Shown here: positions 32,251-39,628 of the stretch, one piece after another
Position numbering within the stretch: the stretch's first letter is position 1
Layout: the number at the start of each line of letters is the position of its first letter
Assembly: GCA_028288725.1 (NCBI GenBank)
Contig: JAQGIC010000003.1
Location: 56,638-120,637 of the forward strand
Direction of reading: 5' to 3'
Source of the DNA: Rhodospirillales bacterium
Lineage (GTDB): Bacteria > Pseudomonadota > Alphaproteobacteria > ATCC43930 > CGMCC-115725
Length of the DNA stretch: 64,000 nt
The notes under the pieces: generated by a model
Database searches by the model: none
The model's input: the letters and a program-made list of their open reading frames with translations, nothing else
What the model was told of the DNA's origin: nothing
Program-made: the position numbers and the translations under genes

Positions 32251-32622
32251 GGGCGCCTCGTCGAGCAGGCGCAGGCCTACGTGCAATTCGCGCTCGATTA
32301 CCCGGCGCGGTTCCAGCTCATGTTTCGCCACGAGAAGCTCGACCAGGAGAACGCGGCGTTCGTCGCGGTGACGGATCATGCCTATGGGGTTCTGGAGGCC
32401 GCGATCCGGGCTGCGACCGCCACGCCGGCGGGGGCGGCGCTGCCGCTCGATGCCCACGGCCTCCTGCTCGCGACCTGGTCCCTGGTCCACGGCTTTTCCC
32501 ATCTCGCCCTCGGCGGCCAACTGCGCGATCCCGCGGGCGGGACGGCGGGGCGGAAGGCCATCGTCGAAACCCTGCTGCCGCTGATGCTGCGGCACCTGCC
32601 GGCGGCGCTGGGCCGAGGTTAG
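32251..32622 (+). pseudogene. TetR-family regulator, C-terminal ligand domain only
   Basis: Directly after an in-frame TAG at 32248-32250 the frame reads GRLVEQAQAYVQFALDYPAR and continues FQLMFRHEKLDQEN to LLLATWSLVHGFSHLALGG. This is the C-terminal (WHG-type) domain of a TetR regulator. The helix-turn-helix N-terminal third is absent. A GTG at 32281 is the first possible start but could not give a DNA-binding protein. The break coincides with the break in the DUF2306 gene on the opposite strand. Confidence 0.65.
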
Positions 32623-33080
32623 GACAGCGTCAGCTTCATGCCCTCGTGCGCCGGTTCGAAGCCCAGTTGCTCGTAGAAGCGCTTGGCGTCGGCGCGTGCC
32701 TTGTTCGTGGTCAGCTGGACGATGCGGCAGCCGCGCTGCCGGGCGATGCCGATCGCGTGGCGCATCATCGCCTGGCCGACGCCCTGGCCGCGCGCGGTCG
32801 ACACGACCCGCACGCCTTCGATCTGGCAGCGCCAGGCGCCCATGTGCGAGATGCCGGGAATGCAGGTCAGTTGCAGCATGCCGGCGATGATGCCGTTCCG
32901 TTCCACCACGAGCAGCAATTGCTTCGGGTCCGCGTCGATCGCGGCGAAGCCGTCCTGGTATTCCCGGGGCAGCGGGTTTTCCGGTCGCTCGCGTGCTTGG
33001 CCCAGCACGTCATCGGCCAGCATCGCCACCAGCGTCGGCAGATCGGCCGGGACGGCGCGGCGGAAGGTCAGATCGGACAA
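32619..33080 (-). CDS. GNAT-family N-acetyltransferase
   Basis: The protein of about 153 residues has the GNAT fold: the N-terminal strand LTFRRAVPADLPTLVAML, the central strand IEGVRVVSTARGQGVGQAMMRHAI with the acetyl-CoA loop (RGQGVG), and the C-terminal IVQLTTNKARADAKRFYEQLGF. The substrate is unknown. A TTG start at 33080 is chosen because GGAAA lies about eight bases upstream and the fold begins right after it; an ATG at 33122 is the alternative. Its stop overlaps the stop of the TetR remnant. Confidence 0.85.
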   Translation of the reverse strand: MSDLTFRRAVPADLPTLVAMLADDVLGQARERPENPLPREYQDGFAAIDADPKQLLLVVERNGIIAGMLQLTCIPGISHMGAWRCQIEGVRVVSTARGQGVGQAMMRHAIGIARQRGCRIVQLTTNKARADAKRFYEQLGFEPAHEGMKLTLS

Positions 33081-33205
33081 GGTCGTTTCCTTATGGATGC
33101 GGGAGCGGGCCGATGCGGCCACGTGCCGAACCCGCTTGTTTCGTCCGGCCCCAGCTTGTAGGACAGCCGCAGTCTCTTGTCATTTCGCCCTTGAAGGCCC
33201 TTCCG

Positions 33206-34693
33206 ATGAAGAATGCGCTCCGCGTCCGCCGCTCCGAGAATTTCGCCGACTGGTATCAGGAAGTCATCCGCGAGGCCGATCTCGCCGAGAATTCGGGCGT
33301 GCGCGGCTGCATGGTCATCAAGCCGTGGGGCTTCGCGATCTGGGAAAACCTGCAGCAGAAGCTCGACCGGCTGATCAAGGAAACCGGTCACGACAATTGC
33401 TATTTCCCGATCTTCATCCCGCTCGAGCTGATGCAGAAGGAAGCGGCCCATGTCGAGGGCTTCGCCAAGGAGATGGCGGTCGTGACCCACCATCGCCTGG
33501 TGATGAAGGACGGCAAGCTGGTGCCCGACGGCGAGCTGGAATCGCCGCTGATCGTGCGCCCGACGTCGGAGACGATCATCGGCGAGGCGATGGCGCGCTG
33601 GATCAAGAGCTATCGGGACCTGCCGCTGAAGCTGAACCAATGGGCCAACGTGGTGCGCTGGGAAATGCGGCCGCGCCTGTTCCTGCGCACCAGCGAGTTC
33701 CTGTGGCAGGAAGGCCATACGGCGCACGCGACCCGGGACGAGGCGATCGAGGAGACCAAGCTGATGCTCGAGGTCTATCGCCGCGTGGTCGAGGGTGCCA
33801 TGCGCATTCCGACGATCCCCGGCGAGAAGTCGGTCAGCGAACGCTTCCCCGGCGCCGACGCGACCCACACGATCGAGGCGATGATGCAGGACGGCCGCGC
33901 GTTGCAGGCCGGCACGTCGCATTTCCTCGGCCAGAATTTCGCCAAGGCGGCGAACATCTCCTTCCAGGACAAGGAAGGCGGCGTCAGCCATGCCTACACC
34001 ACGTCCTGGGGTGCTTCGACCCGCCTGATCGGCGCGCTGATCATGACCCATTCGGATGACGACGGGCTGCGCCTGCCGCCCAAAATGGCGCCGCAGCATG
34101 TGGTGATCGTGCCGATCCTGCGCGACGAGGCCAGCCGCGACGAGGTCATCCAGGCGGCCGAAACGCTTGCCAAGCGCCTGCGCGCCCAGCGGTTCGACGA
34201 CGAGCCGGTACGGGTCAAAGTCGACTTGCGCGACGACAGCCCGGCCAACAAGCGCTGGGCCTGGATCAAGAAGGGCGTGCCCTTCGTGGTCGAGCTCGGT
34301 CCCCGCGACGTGGCAGCCGGCACCGTCGCGCTCGTGCGCCGCGACGCCATCGCCGACAAGCGCAACCTCACGATGGACGAGTTCGTCGGCCGGCTGTCGG
34401 ACGAACTGAACGAGCTCGACGGCGTGCTGCATGACGCTGCGCTGGCCTATCGCAAGGCCAACATGGTCGAGGGTGTCGCGAGCTTCGCCGACCTTACCGA
34501 GCATTTCGAGACCAAGGGTGGCACCGGCTTCGTCACGGCGAAATATTCGGGCGATCCGGGGATCGATGCCAAGCTGGGCGAGTTGGGCCTGACCATCCGT
34601 TGCCTGCCATACGAACAGTCCGGCACGGAAGGCAAGTGCCTGGTCACCGGTGCGCCGGCGACCGTCGATGCGATCTACGCCAAGGCGTATTAG
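33206..34693 (+). CDS. proS: Prolyl-tRNA synthetase, eukaryote/archaeal-type (class III ProS)
   Basis: This class II synthetase charges tRNA-Pro. The 495-residue product lacks the editing insertion of E. coli ProRS and follows the archaeal/eukaryote-like architecture: VRGCMVIKPWGFAIWENLQQKLD, RPTSETIIGEAMARWIKSYRDLPLKLNQWANVVRWE, RTSEFLWQEGHTAHAT, GTSHFLGQNFAKAANISFQ, the anticodon-binding KRWAWIKKGVPFVVELGPRDV and a C-terminal domain ending in Tyr (YAKAY). In this class the terminal Tyr carboxylate reaches the active site. Alphaproteobacteria usually carry a shorter bacterial-type ProRS of about 440 residues, so this copy may be acquired or a second one. Its TAG stop is part of repeat copy E. 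Confidence 0.93.
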   Translation: MKNALRVRRSENFADWYQEVIREADLAENSGVRGCMVIKPWGFAIWENLQQKLDRLIKETGHDNCYFPIFIPLELMQKEAAHVEGFAKEMAVVTHHRLVMKDGKLVPDGELESPLIVRPTSETIIGEAMARWIKSYRDLPLKLNQWANVVRWEMRPRLFLRTSEFLWQEGHTAHATRDEAIEETKLMLEVYRRVVEGAMRIPTIPGEKSVSERFPGADATHTIEAMMQDGRALQAGTSHFLGQNFAKAANISFQDKEGGVSHAYTTSWGASTRLIGALIMTHSDDDGLRLPPKMAPQHVVIVPILRDEASRDEVIQAAETLAKRLRAQRFDDEPVRVKVDLRDDSPANKRWAWIKKGVPFVVELGPRDVAAGTVALVRRDAIADKRNLTMDEFVGRLSDELNELDGVLHDAALAYRKANMVEGVASFADLTEHFETKGGTGFVTAKYSGDPGIDAKLGELGLTIRCLPYEQSGTEGKCLVTGAPATVDAIYAKAY

Positions 34694-34764
34694 AGCCTGA
34701 TCCGATCAAACCGGCTCGGTTCGATCGGTGAATCAGTCTCTGAATATTTGATTTAGAGTGCGAT
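34691..34764. repeat. CTAG-type hairpin element, copy E (truncated)
   Basis: The copy starts TAGAGCCTGATCCGATCAAA like copy B and runs through the second hairpin (TGAATATTTGATTTAGAGTG), then stops at GCGAT without the GATATGAGGCC hairpin. The first base is T rather than C (TTAG). One stem base differs (GGTTCGATCGG). It supplies the TAG of proS on the plus strand and the TAA of the FUSC gene on the minus strand. Confidence 0.8.
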
Positions 34765-35874
34765 GACTGGCGCCGGCGTCCCGTCCGCCGGCGCCAGTTC
34801 GGCGATCCGTTCGGCCAGATCCTCCGCATCGCGCCGCATCTGGTCGAGCGCGAAGCCCAGGCCGAACAGGCGCTCGATCGCCGGGCCCGGCAGCGGGCGG
34901 GTCGTGCCATCCCGGCGCAGGCCGGCGACGACGGCGCTCAACCGCTCCAGTGCCGCGGCCAGCGGTTCGATCGGCGGCGGCGCCTCGCGTTTGCCGAGCG
35001 CCGCGGCGCAGGCGCCGAGGAAGCGCGTCGTGGCTTCGACCACGGCGCCCAGCGGATCGGTAAGCCGCTCCAGCAGCACCGGGTCCCAGGCCTCGGCCGA
35101 CGCGCGGCCGATCTGGGCCATGTCGACGCCCAGCCGGCGCAGCGTCCGGGCGAGCGGTTCGGGGTCGGGCGTGTCGGTCAACCGGTTGCGCCGTTCGCGC
35201 TTGGCCTCCTCGGCCAGCGTGTCGGCCTGGTCCTGGGCCTTGCGCCGGCGGTCGGCGGCCTGCAGCCAAACTGCGGCGTCCGCCGTGCCGGCGAGGCGTG
35301 ACGGCAGCTGCTCGATCTGCTGGACGAGGATGCCCAGCACTGTCGCCGCCTGGTTGGCCAGCAGCTGATGGGCCCGGGCCGGCAGCACCAGCAGGGCAAC
35401 CGCCAGCCCGACCAGACTGCCGATGCCGATTTCCAGCACCCGATGCAGCGCCGGCAGGATCGGGCCCGCCTCTTGGGCTCCCGAGCCCAGCAGCACGATG
35501 ATCGCCGTCGCCGGCGCGATCCGATAGGCGGGCTTGAACGCGACGAGCAGGGCCAGAGGGGACAGCACGAGGGTCAAGGTGATCGCCAGCAGCCACGAGC
35601 CGCCATGGGGGACGATCAGCGCCACGATGACGCCCCAGAGCGCCCCGGCGACGGTGCCGACGATCCGGTCGATCGACGCCTTCAGGGCACCGCCCAGGCT
35701 CGCCTGCATCACGATGACCGCGGTCAGCACGGCCCAATAGCTCTGCGGCAGACCCAGCACGACATCGGTCACGAAGAACGCCGCCATGCCGGCGATCAGA
35801 ATGCGCAGGCCCAGCCGAAACTCGCTCGGATGGCCGGTGGTCCATGCCCTTATTCCGACCCAGCGATCGCCCAT
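34753..35874 (-). CDS. FUSC-family inner-membrane protein (aromatic acid exporter-like)
   Basis: The 373-residue protein has six hydrophobic segments in its first 170 residues (LRILIAGMAAFFVTDVVLGLP, YWAVLTAVIVMQASLGGALKASIDRIVGTVAGALWG, TLTLVLSPLALLVAF and so on) with the FUSC signature G-x4-R-x-x-G-T-x-x-G. A long soluble alpha-helical domain follows. Family members export aromatic acids or fusaric acid, usually with an HlyD partner, which is absent here. The ATG at 35874 (after GAGGGAA) is preferred over the GTG at 35898. The last residues and stop are encoded within repeat copy E. Confidence 0.85.
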   Translation of the reverse strand: MGDRWVGIRAWTTGHPSEFRLGLRILIAGMAAFFVTDVVLGLPQSYWAVLTAVIVMQASLGGALKASIDRIVGTVAGALWGVIVALIVPHGGSWLLAITLTLVLSPLALLVAFKPAYRIAPATAIIVLLGSGAQEAGPILPALHRVLEIGIGSLVGLAVALLVLPARAHQLLANQAATVLGILVQQIEQLPSRLAGTADAAVWLQAADRRRKAQDQADTLAEEAKRERRNRLTDTPDPEPLARTLRRLGVDMAQIGRASAEAWDPVLLERLTDPLGAVVEATTRFLGACAAALGKREAPPPIEPLAAALERLSAVVAGLRRDGTTRPLPGPAIERLFGLGFALDQMRRDAEDLAERIAELAPADGTPAPVIAL

Positions 35875-35936
35875 CGGTTCCCTCGTGCGGTTTCCCACAA
35901 GGCAATCATGCCGCCCCCTGCGAGCGCGGACAACAC

Positions 35937-36002
35937 TTAAGCATATGCCAAACTATTTCTTGACGGCAGGGGTCGAAACAAGATAGTTAGGCATATGCTT
36001 AA
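35937..36002 (+). promoter_or_regulatory. ArsR operator pair and promoter, dyad centred on the start codon
   Basis: Two near-identical 16-bp sites, TTAAGCATATGCCAAA (35937-35952) and TTAGGCATATGCTTAA (35987-36002), face each other as a larger inverted repeat. Between them lies TTGACG (35960-35965) and, 16 bp on, GATAGT (35982-35987). The arsR ATG at 35995 is the first base after the centre of the second site, so transcription should begin at or within a base or two of the start codon. Confidence 0.7.
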
Positions 36003-36336
36003 CCAATCACCTTCGCTCGACCTCATGTTCCTGGCGCTGGCCGATCCGACTCGGCGGGCGATAGTCGAACGGCTGGGCCTGGGGCCCGCCTCGGTCAGCG
36101 ATCTGGCCCGCCCGCTCGCCATGTCGATGCCGGCCGTGCTGCAGCATCTGCAGATGCTGGCGGCGAGCGGCCTGGTCCGATCGGAAAAGACCGGCCGCGT
36201 GCGCACCTGCTGGATCGAGCCGGAGGCGTTGAGCCTGGCCGAGCAATGGATCAACGCGCGTCGCATTGGCTGGCAGCGCCGGCTGGATCGGCTCGCCGAC
36301 TATCTGGAAGAACCAAAATCGGAGGAAAAACCATGA
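35995..36336 (+). CDS. ArsR-family regulator of an SRPBCC operon
   Basis: The 113-residue winged-helix repressor has LMFLALADPTRRAIVERLGLGPASVSDLARPLAMSMPAVLQHLQMLAASGLVRSEKTGRVRTCWIEPEAL, the standard ArsR DNA-binding unit with no Cys metal site. Regulators of this type are usually paired with an SRPBCC/AHSA1 gene. The start MLNQSPSLD matches the family N-terminus, although no ribosome-binding site is possible on the predicted leaderless mRNA. Its TGA overlaps the next ATG. Confidence 0.92.
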   Translation: MLNQSPSLDLMFLALADPTRRAIVERLGLGPASVSDLARPLAMSMPAVLQHLQMLAASGLVRSEKTGRVRTCWIEPEALSLAEQWINARRIGWQRRLDRLADYLEEPKSEEKP

Positions 36337-36791
36337 CCGAACGGAACATCGTCCACGCCGTCTTCACGGTCGAGCGGACCTTCACGGCCGCGCCGGCCCG
36401 CGTCTTTACGGCCTGGTCCGACAAAGAGGCCAAGGCGCGCTGGTTCGGCAACGACAGGGCAGCCGAGATGCTCCGCGAAATGGATTTCCGCGTCGGTGGC
36501 CGGGAACGGGTGAACGGCCGCTGGCATCAGGGCGTGGTCACGCGCTTCGAGGCACATTATTTCGACATCGTGCCGAACGAGCGGATCGTCTATGCCTATG
36601 ACATGCATATGGACGACCGGCATATTTCCGTGTCGCTGGCGACCGTCGAATTCAAGCCGGCCGGTACGGGCACCCGCCTGGTCGTGACCGAACAGGGTGC
36701 GTTTCTCGACGGCTATGACGATGCCGGTTCGCGCGAGCATGGCACGGGCTGGCTGCTCGACCAATTGGGTGAGACATTGAAGGCGGAATGA
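36333..36791 (+). CDS. SRPBCC/AHSA1-domain protein
   Basis: The 152-residue protein has the START-like SRPBCC fold: VFTVERTFTAAPARVFTAWSDKEAKARWFGND, EMDFRVGGRERVNGRW, VYAYDMHMDDRHISVSLATVEFKPAGTGTRLVVTEQGAF and a C-terminal helix GWLLDQLGETL. It presumably binds a hydrophobic ligand; the target is unknown. The ATG at 36333 overlaps the ArsR stop (ATGA) with GGAGG upstream. It belongs to an arsR-SRPBCC-GNAT operon. Confidence 0.9.
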   Translation: MTERNIVHAVFTVERTFTAAPARVFTAWSDKEAKARWFGNDRAAEMLREMDFRVGGRERVNGRWHQGVVTRFEAHYFDIVPNERIVYAYDMHMDDRHISVSLATVEFKPAGTGTRLVVTEQGAFLDGYDDAGSREHGTGWLLDQLGETLKAE

Positions 36792-37204
36792 TCGAACTCA
36801 TCGTGACCGACAGCCCGGCGCCGGCCGATCGCGACGCGATCGTCGACGGGTTGAGCCGCTATAATCGCGACGAGACCGGCGGGGCCGACGCGCAGCCGCT
36901 GGCGGTGCTGATCAAGGGACCCGCCGGTGCCACCACCGGCGGCCTGCTGGGGCGAACCTGGCTCGGCTGGCTCTATGTCGAACTGCTCTACGTGCCCGAC
37001 GGCCTGCGCGGCAGCGGCGTCGGGCGCGAACTAATGCTGCGGGCCGAGGCGGAGGCCGAGGCGCGCGGCTGCATCGGCATCTGGCTCAATACCTTCAGCT
37101 TCCAGGCGCGCGGTTTTTACGAGAAGCTGGGCTTCGCGCTGATCGGCCGGATCGACGATTATCCGGTCGGCCATCAGCGCTATTTCCTGCAGAAGCGACT
37201 GTGA
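36788..37204 (+). CDS. GNAT-family N-acetyltransferase
   Basis: The 138-residue protein has the GNAT acetyl-CoA-binding core LYVELLYVPDGLRGSGVGRELMLRAEAEAEARG followed by IWLNTFSFQARGFYEKLGFALIGRIDDYPVGHQRYFLQKRL. This ending is common in small stand-alone acetyltransferases of aminoglycoside-like or unknown substrate. It overlaps the SRPBCC gene by four bases (ATGA) and is the last gene of the operon, before a strong hairpin. Confidence 0.9.
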   Translation: MIELIVTDSPAPADRDAIVDGLSRYNRDETGGADAQPLAVLIKGPAGATTGGLLGRTWLGWLYVELLYVPDGLRGSGVGRELMLRAEAEAEARGCIGIWLNTFSFQARGFYEKLGFALIGRIDDYPVGHQRYFLQKRL

Positions 37205-37251
37205 GTTTGCCCATCTCAATGCGATGGACCAGCTGCCCCTGGTGATCTGAG

Positions 37252-37278
37252 CGCGCCCGGCCTTCCCGGTCGGGCGCG
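37252..37278. terminator. Bidirectional terminator-like hairpin between convergent GNAT and SDR genes
   Basis: CGCGCCCGGCC, the loop TTCCC and GGTCGGGCGCG form an 11-bp stem with one G-U pair. It lies between two stop codons and has no T-run. Confidence 0.6.
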
Positions 37279-37286
37279 TCTCGGCG

Positions 37287-38024
37287 TCAGAGCGTGCTCA
37301 TGCCGCCGTCGATGATCAGCTCGCTGCCGACCGTGAAGGCCGATTCGTCGGAGGCGAAGAACACGACAGCCTTGGCGATCTCCGACACGTCGCCGCGGCG
37401 ACCGGCCGGGATCTGGCTGACCAGGCCGGCGACATCCTTGTCGGTCATGCCGATCTTGCCATGGAGCGGCGTCGCGATCGGGCCGGGGCTGACGGCGTTG
37501 ACCCGGATGCCGCGCCCGATCAATTCGCCCGACAGCGTGCGGGCCAGCGAGATCAGACCGGCCTTGGTCAGCGCGTAGACGCTGGAGTTCGGCATGCCGA
37601 TATGGGCGTTGATCGAGGTGTTGAGCACGATCGAGGCCGGGTTGGCCAGGATCGGCAGCAGCGCCTGGATCAGGAAATACGGCCCCTTCAGATTGACCGC
37701 GACCGAGCGGTCGAAGCCCGCCTCGTCCCACTGGTCGACCGGCCGGAAATCGGCGACGCCGGCATTGACGAACAGCACGTCGAGCTTGCCGAACGCGGCA
37801 CCGACGGCACGGGCGATCTCCTGCTGGCCGGCGACGTCGCCGGCGTCCGCCTTCAGGATCAGCGTGTCCGGACCCAGTACGGCGCGGGCCTGTTCCAGGC
37901 TGGCCGGGCTGCTGCCGGTGACGGCGACGCGGGCGCCCTCGGCGATGAACTGACGGGCCGTCTCCAGCCCGATGCCGCTGGTGCCGCCGGTGACGAGAGC
38001 GGTCTTGTTGCTGAGCCGTGACAT
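37287..38024 (-). CDS. Short-chain dehydrogenase/reductase (SDR)
   Basis: The 245-residue classical SDR has the cofactor motif ALVTGGTSGIGLETA (TGxxxGIG), the NAG motif (LFVNAGVADF), and the catalytic Ser with the Tyr-x-x-x-Lys pair in NTSINAHIGMPNSSVYALTKAG. VNAVSPGPIATP and the C-terminal SELIIDGGMSTL complete it. The residues after the second strand (VAVTGSS) suggest NADP preference; the substrate is unknown. The upstream region carries a methyltransferase remnant, so its original neighbourhood has been disturbed. Confidence 0.92.
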   Translation of the reverse strand: MSRLSNKTALVTGGTSGIGLETARQFIAEGARVAVTGSSPASLEQARAVLGPDTLILKADAGDVAGQQEIARAVGAAFGKLDVLFVNAGVADFRPVDQWDEAGFDRSVAVNLKGPYFLIQALLPILANPASIVLNTSINAHIGMPNSSVYALTKAGLISLARTLSGELIGRGIRVNAVSPGPIATPLHGKIGMTDKDVAGLVSQIPAGRRGDVSEIAKAVVFFASDESAFTVGSELIIDGGMSTL

Positions 38025-38163
38025 GATCCTGGTTCCCTTCCGTGGGCCCGTCGGTGAGCGGTGCTCGTCGATCGGGCGTTGATGACGCTTAGGAAGATGC
38101 GCCTGGAAGGCGTCTGAAAGAAGGGTCCGGAATAGAAGCCATTATTCAGCTTTTGTGAATCAT

Positions 38164-38286
38164 TATGGCGCTTCGGCGCTGAACAGCGCCAGGCGAAGCG
38201 GTGGACAGGCGCGTGACCCACAGGTCGTAGAGCGCGAGCACGAATGGATTGTAGATCGCGGCGCTGGCGGGCAGATCGGCTTGCAT
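38164..38286 (-). pseudogene. SAM-dependent methyltransferase N-terminal remnant, frameshifted
   Basis: From ATG at 38286 the minus strand reads MQADLPASAAIYNPFVLALY then DLWV. The next conserved words (HRFAWRC) continue in another frame. The composite resembles the N-terminus of small class I methyltransferases that begin IYNPxVLxLYDxWVLGxSNRFxWRC. No SAM-binding motif follows; the sequence runs into the SDR upstream region. The gene is therefore both frameshifted and truncated. Confidence 0.5.
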
Positions 38287-38320
38287 GGCGAACCTCGGAC
38301 GTCTGGGCTTCACGGACGGT

Positions 38321-38866
38321 TCAGGCGGGCAGCACCAACAGATTGGCGGTTGCGAACACCAATGCGCCCATGCCCAGCAGCACGAACGGGCTGAGCTTCT
38401 GATAGCGCAGCAACGCCAGGGTCGATACCGCGGCGACGGCCCAGGCGAGCCAGCCGCCGTCGGCGGTGCGCAGCACGTTCAAACCGCCGGCCAGGATCAG
38501 GCCGGCGGCGATCGGCGCCAGCCCGCGCTCGATCTTCGCCTGCCACGGCGCGCCGCGATAGCGCCGCCAGATCCGCGCCAGCCCATAGACCAGCACCGAG
38601 GAGGGCACGAAAATCGCGATCGACGCGACGGCGGCGCCGGCCCAGCCGGCGACCTGCCAGCCGATCAGCGTGACGATCAGCGTGTTGGGCCCCGGCGCCG
38701 CGCGCGAAATGCCGAAATCATCGAGGAACTGCGCCTGGGTCAGCCAATGATGCACATCCACGCTCTGATGCTGGATGTCCGACAGGATGCTGAGGCCGCC
38801 GCCGATCGAGGCGAGCGACAGGGGGGCGAAGGTCACCAGCAGCGCCAGCAGCGGATTGTCCCGCAT
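38321..38866 (-). CDS. Chromate transporter, C-terminal half-protein (ChrA/CHR short chain)
   Basis: The 181-residue membrane protein has one CHR domain: LLVTFAPLSLASIGGGLSILSDIQHQSVD, FLDDFGISRAAPGPNTLIVTLIGWQVAGWAGAAVASIAIFVPSSVLVY and four further helices. Its ATG overlaps the stop of the preceding CHR gene (ATGA). The two short-chain CHR proteins would form a heterodimer with the inverted topology that single-chain ChrA has within one polypeptide. It is predicted to export chromate or a related oxyanion. Confidence 0.9.
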   Translation of the reverse strand: MRDNPLLALLVTFAPLSLASIGGGLSILSDIQHQSVDVHHWLTQAQFLDDFGISRAAPGPNTLIVTLIGWQVAGWAGAAVASIAIFVPSSVLVYGLARIWRRYRGAPWQAKIERGLAPIAAGLILAGGLNVLRTADGGWLAWAVAAVSTLALLRYQKLSPFVLLGMGALVFATANLLVLPA

Positions 38867-39447
38867 CAGCGCGCGCCCCGCCGGAACGCGAAGATCAGGC
38901 TCAGCGGCACCAGCACGGCCACGACCGGCAGCATGGGCAGGCGCAGCACGCCGACCGCGGCGAAGGTCGCCAGCAGGATCGCCAGCGACGCCAGATCGCG
39001 GGCCGCCCGTCGTGCCGCGCGCCAGCCGAGCGTCAGCGACAATCCCACCGCCGCCGCGGTCACGCCGGCCAGCACGGCATGAACCGATGCCAACCCGCCA
39101 TAGCGACCATAGACGACGCCGATCAGGATGATGACGACGATGGGCGCCGCCAGCACGCCGGTCACGGCCAGTACGGCACCGGCGCTGCCGCGCAGGGCAA
39201 AGCCGATCCAAAGCGCCAGATTGACCACGTTGACGCCCGGCATCGCCTGGGCCATCGCCAGACCGCTGAGGAAATCCGCCTCGCTCATCCAGCCCCGGCG
39301 GCCGACGAACTCGCGATGCATCCAGCCGGACAGGCCGCCGCCGAAACTGGTGATGCCGAGGTGCAGGAATGCGCCGAACAATGCCGCCAGCCCGATGGGC
39401 GGCCGGGTCGTCAACGGGGGCGGGGGCAGCGCGGCGGTCTCGGTCAT
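38866..39447 (-). CDS. Chromate transporter, N-terminal half-protein (ChrA/CHR short chain)
   Basis: The 193-residue membrane protein carries the N-terminal-type CHR domain: LFGAFLHLGITSFGGGLSGWMHREFVGRRGWMSEADFLSGLAMAQAMPGVNVVNLALWIGF, followed by five or six helices. GGAG ten bases upstream of ATG 39447 supports the start. It is translationally coupled to the second CHR gene. There is no chrB-type regulator nearby. Confidence 0.9.
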   Translation of the reverse strand: MTETAALPPPPLTTRPPIGLAALFGAFLHLGITSFGGGLSGWMHREFVGRRGWMSEADFLSGLAMAQAMPGVNVVNLALWIGFALRGSAGAVLAVTGVLAAPIVVIILIGVVYGRYGGLASVHAVLAGVTAAAVGLSLTLGWRAARRAARDLASLAILLATFAAVGVLRLPMLPVVAVLVPLSLIFAFRRGAR

Positions 39448-39628
39448 CGGGCCTGTTCTCCTTGGCCCCCGAAGCGTCGCCCGCCAGGCCCGCCCGGGGC
39501 AAGACCGCCGATTGCTTCGCAACCTTACGATTTGGCAATCCTGCCGTCGCAAGGACGCGTGGATGGCTGCCGACGAGGCTGGGGTAGACTCGCCGTCTCA
39601 TCGGACAAGAACGCGACGGTCACAGATC

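Noticed and set aside
31885..32595. N-terminal extension of mtgA to 463 codons
   Set aside because: The extension reads across the DUF2306 and TetR remnants in a nonsense frame. The membrane anchor and GT51 domain begin at ATG 31884.
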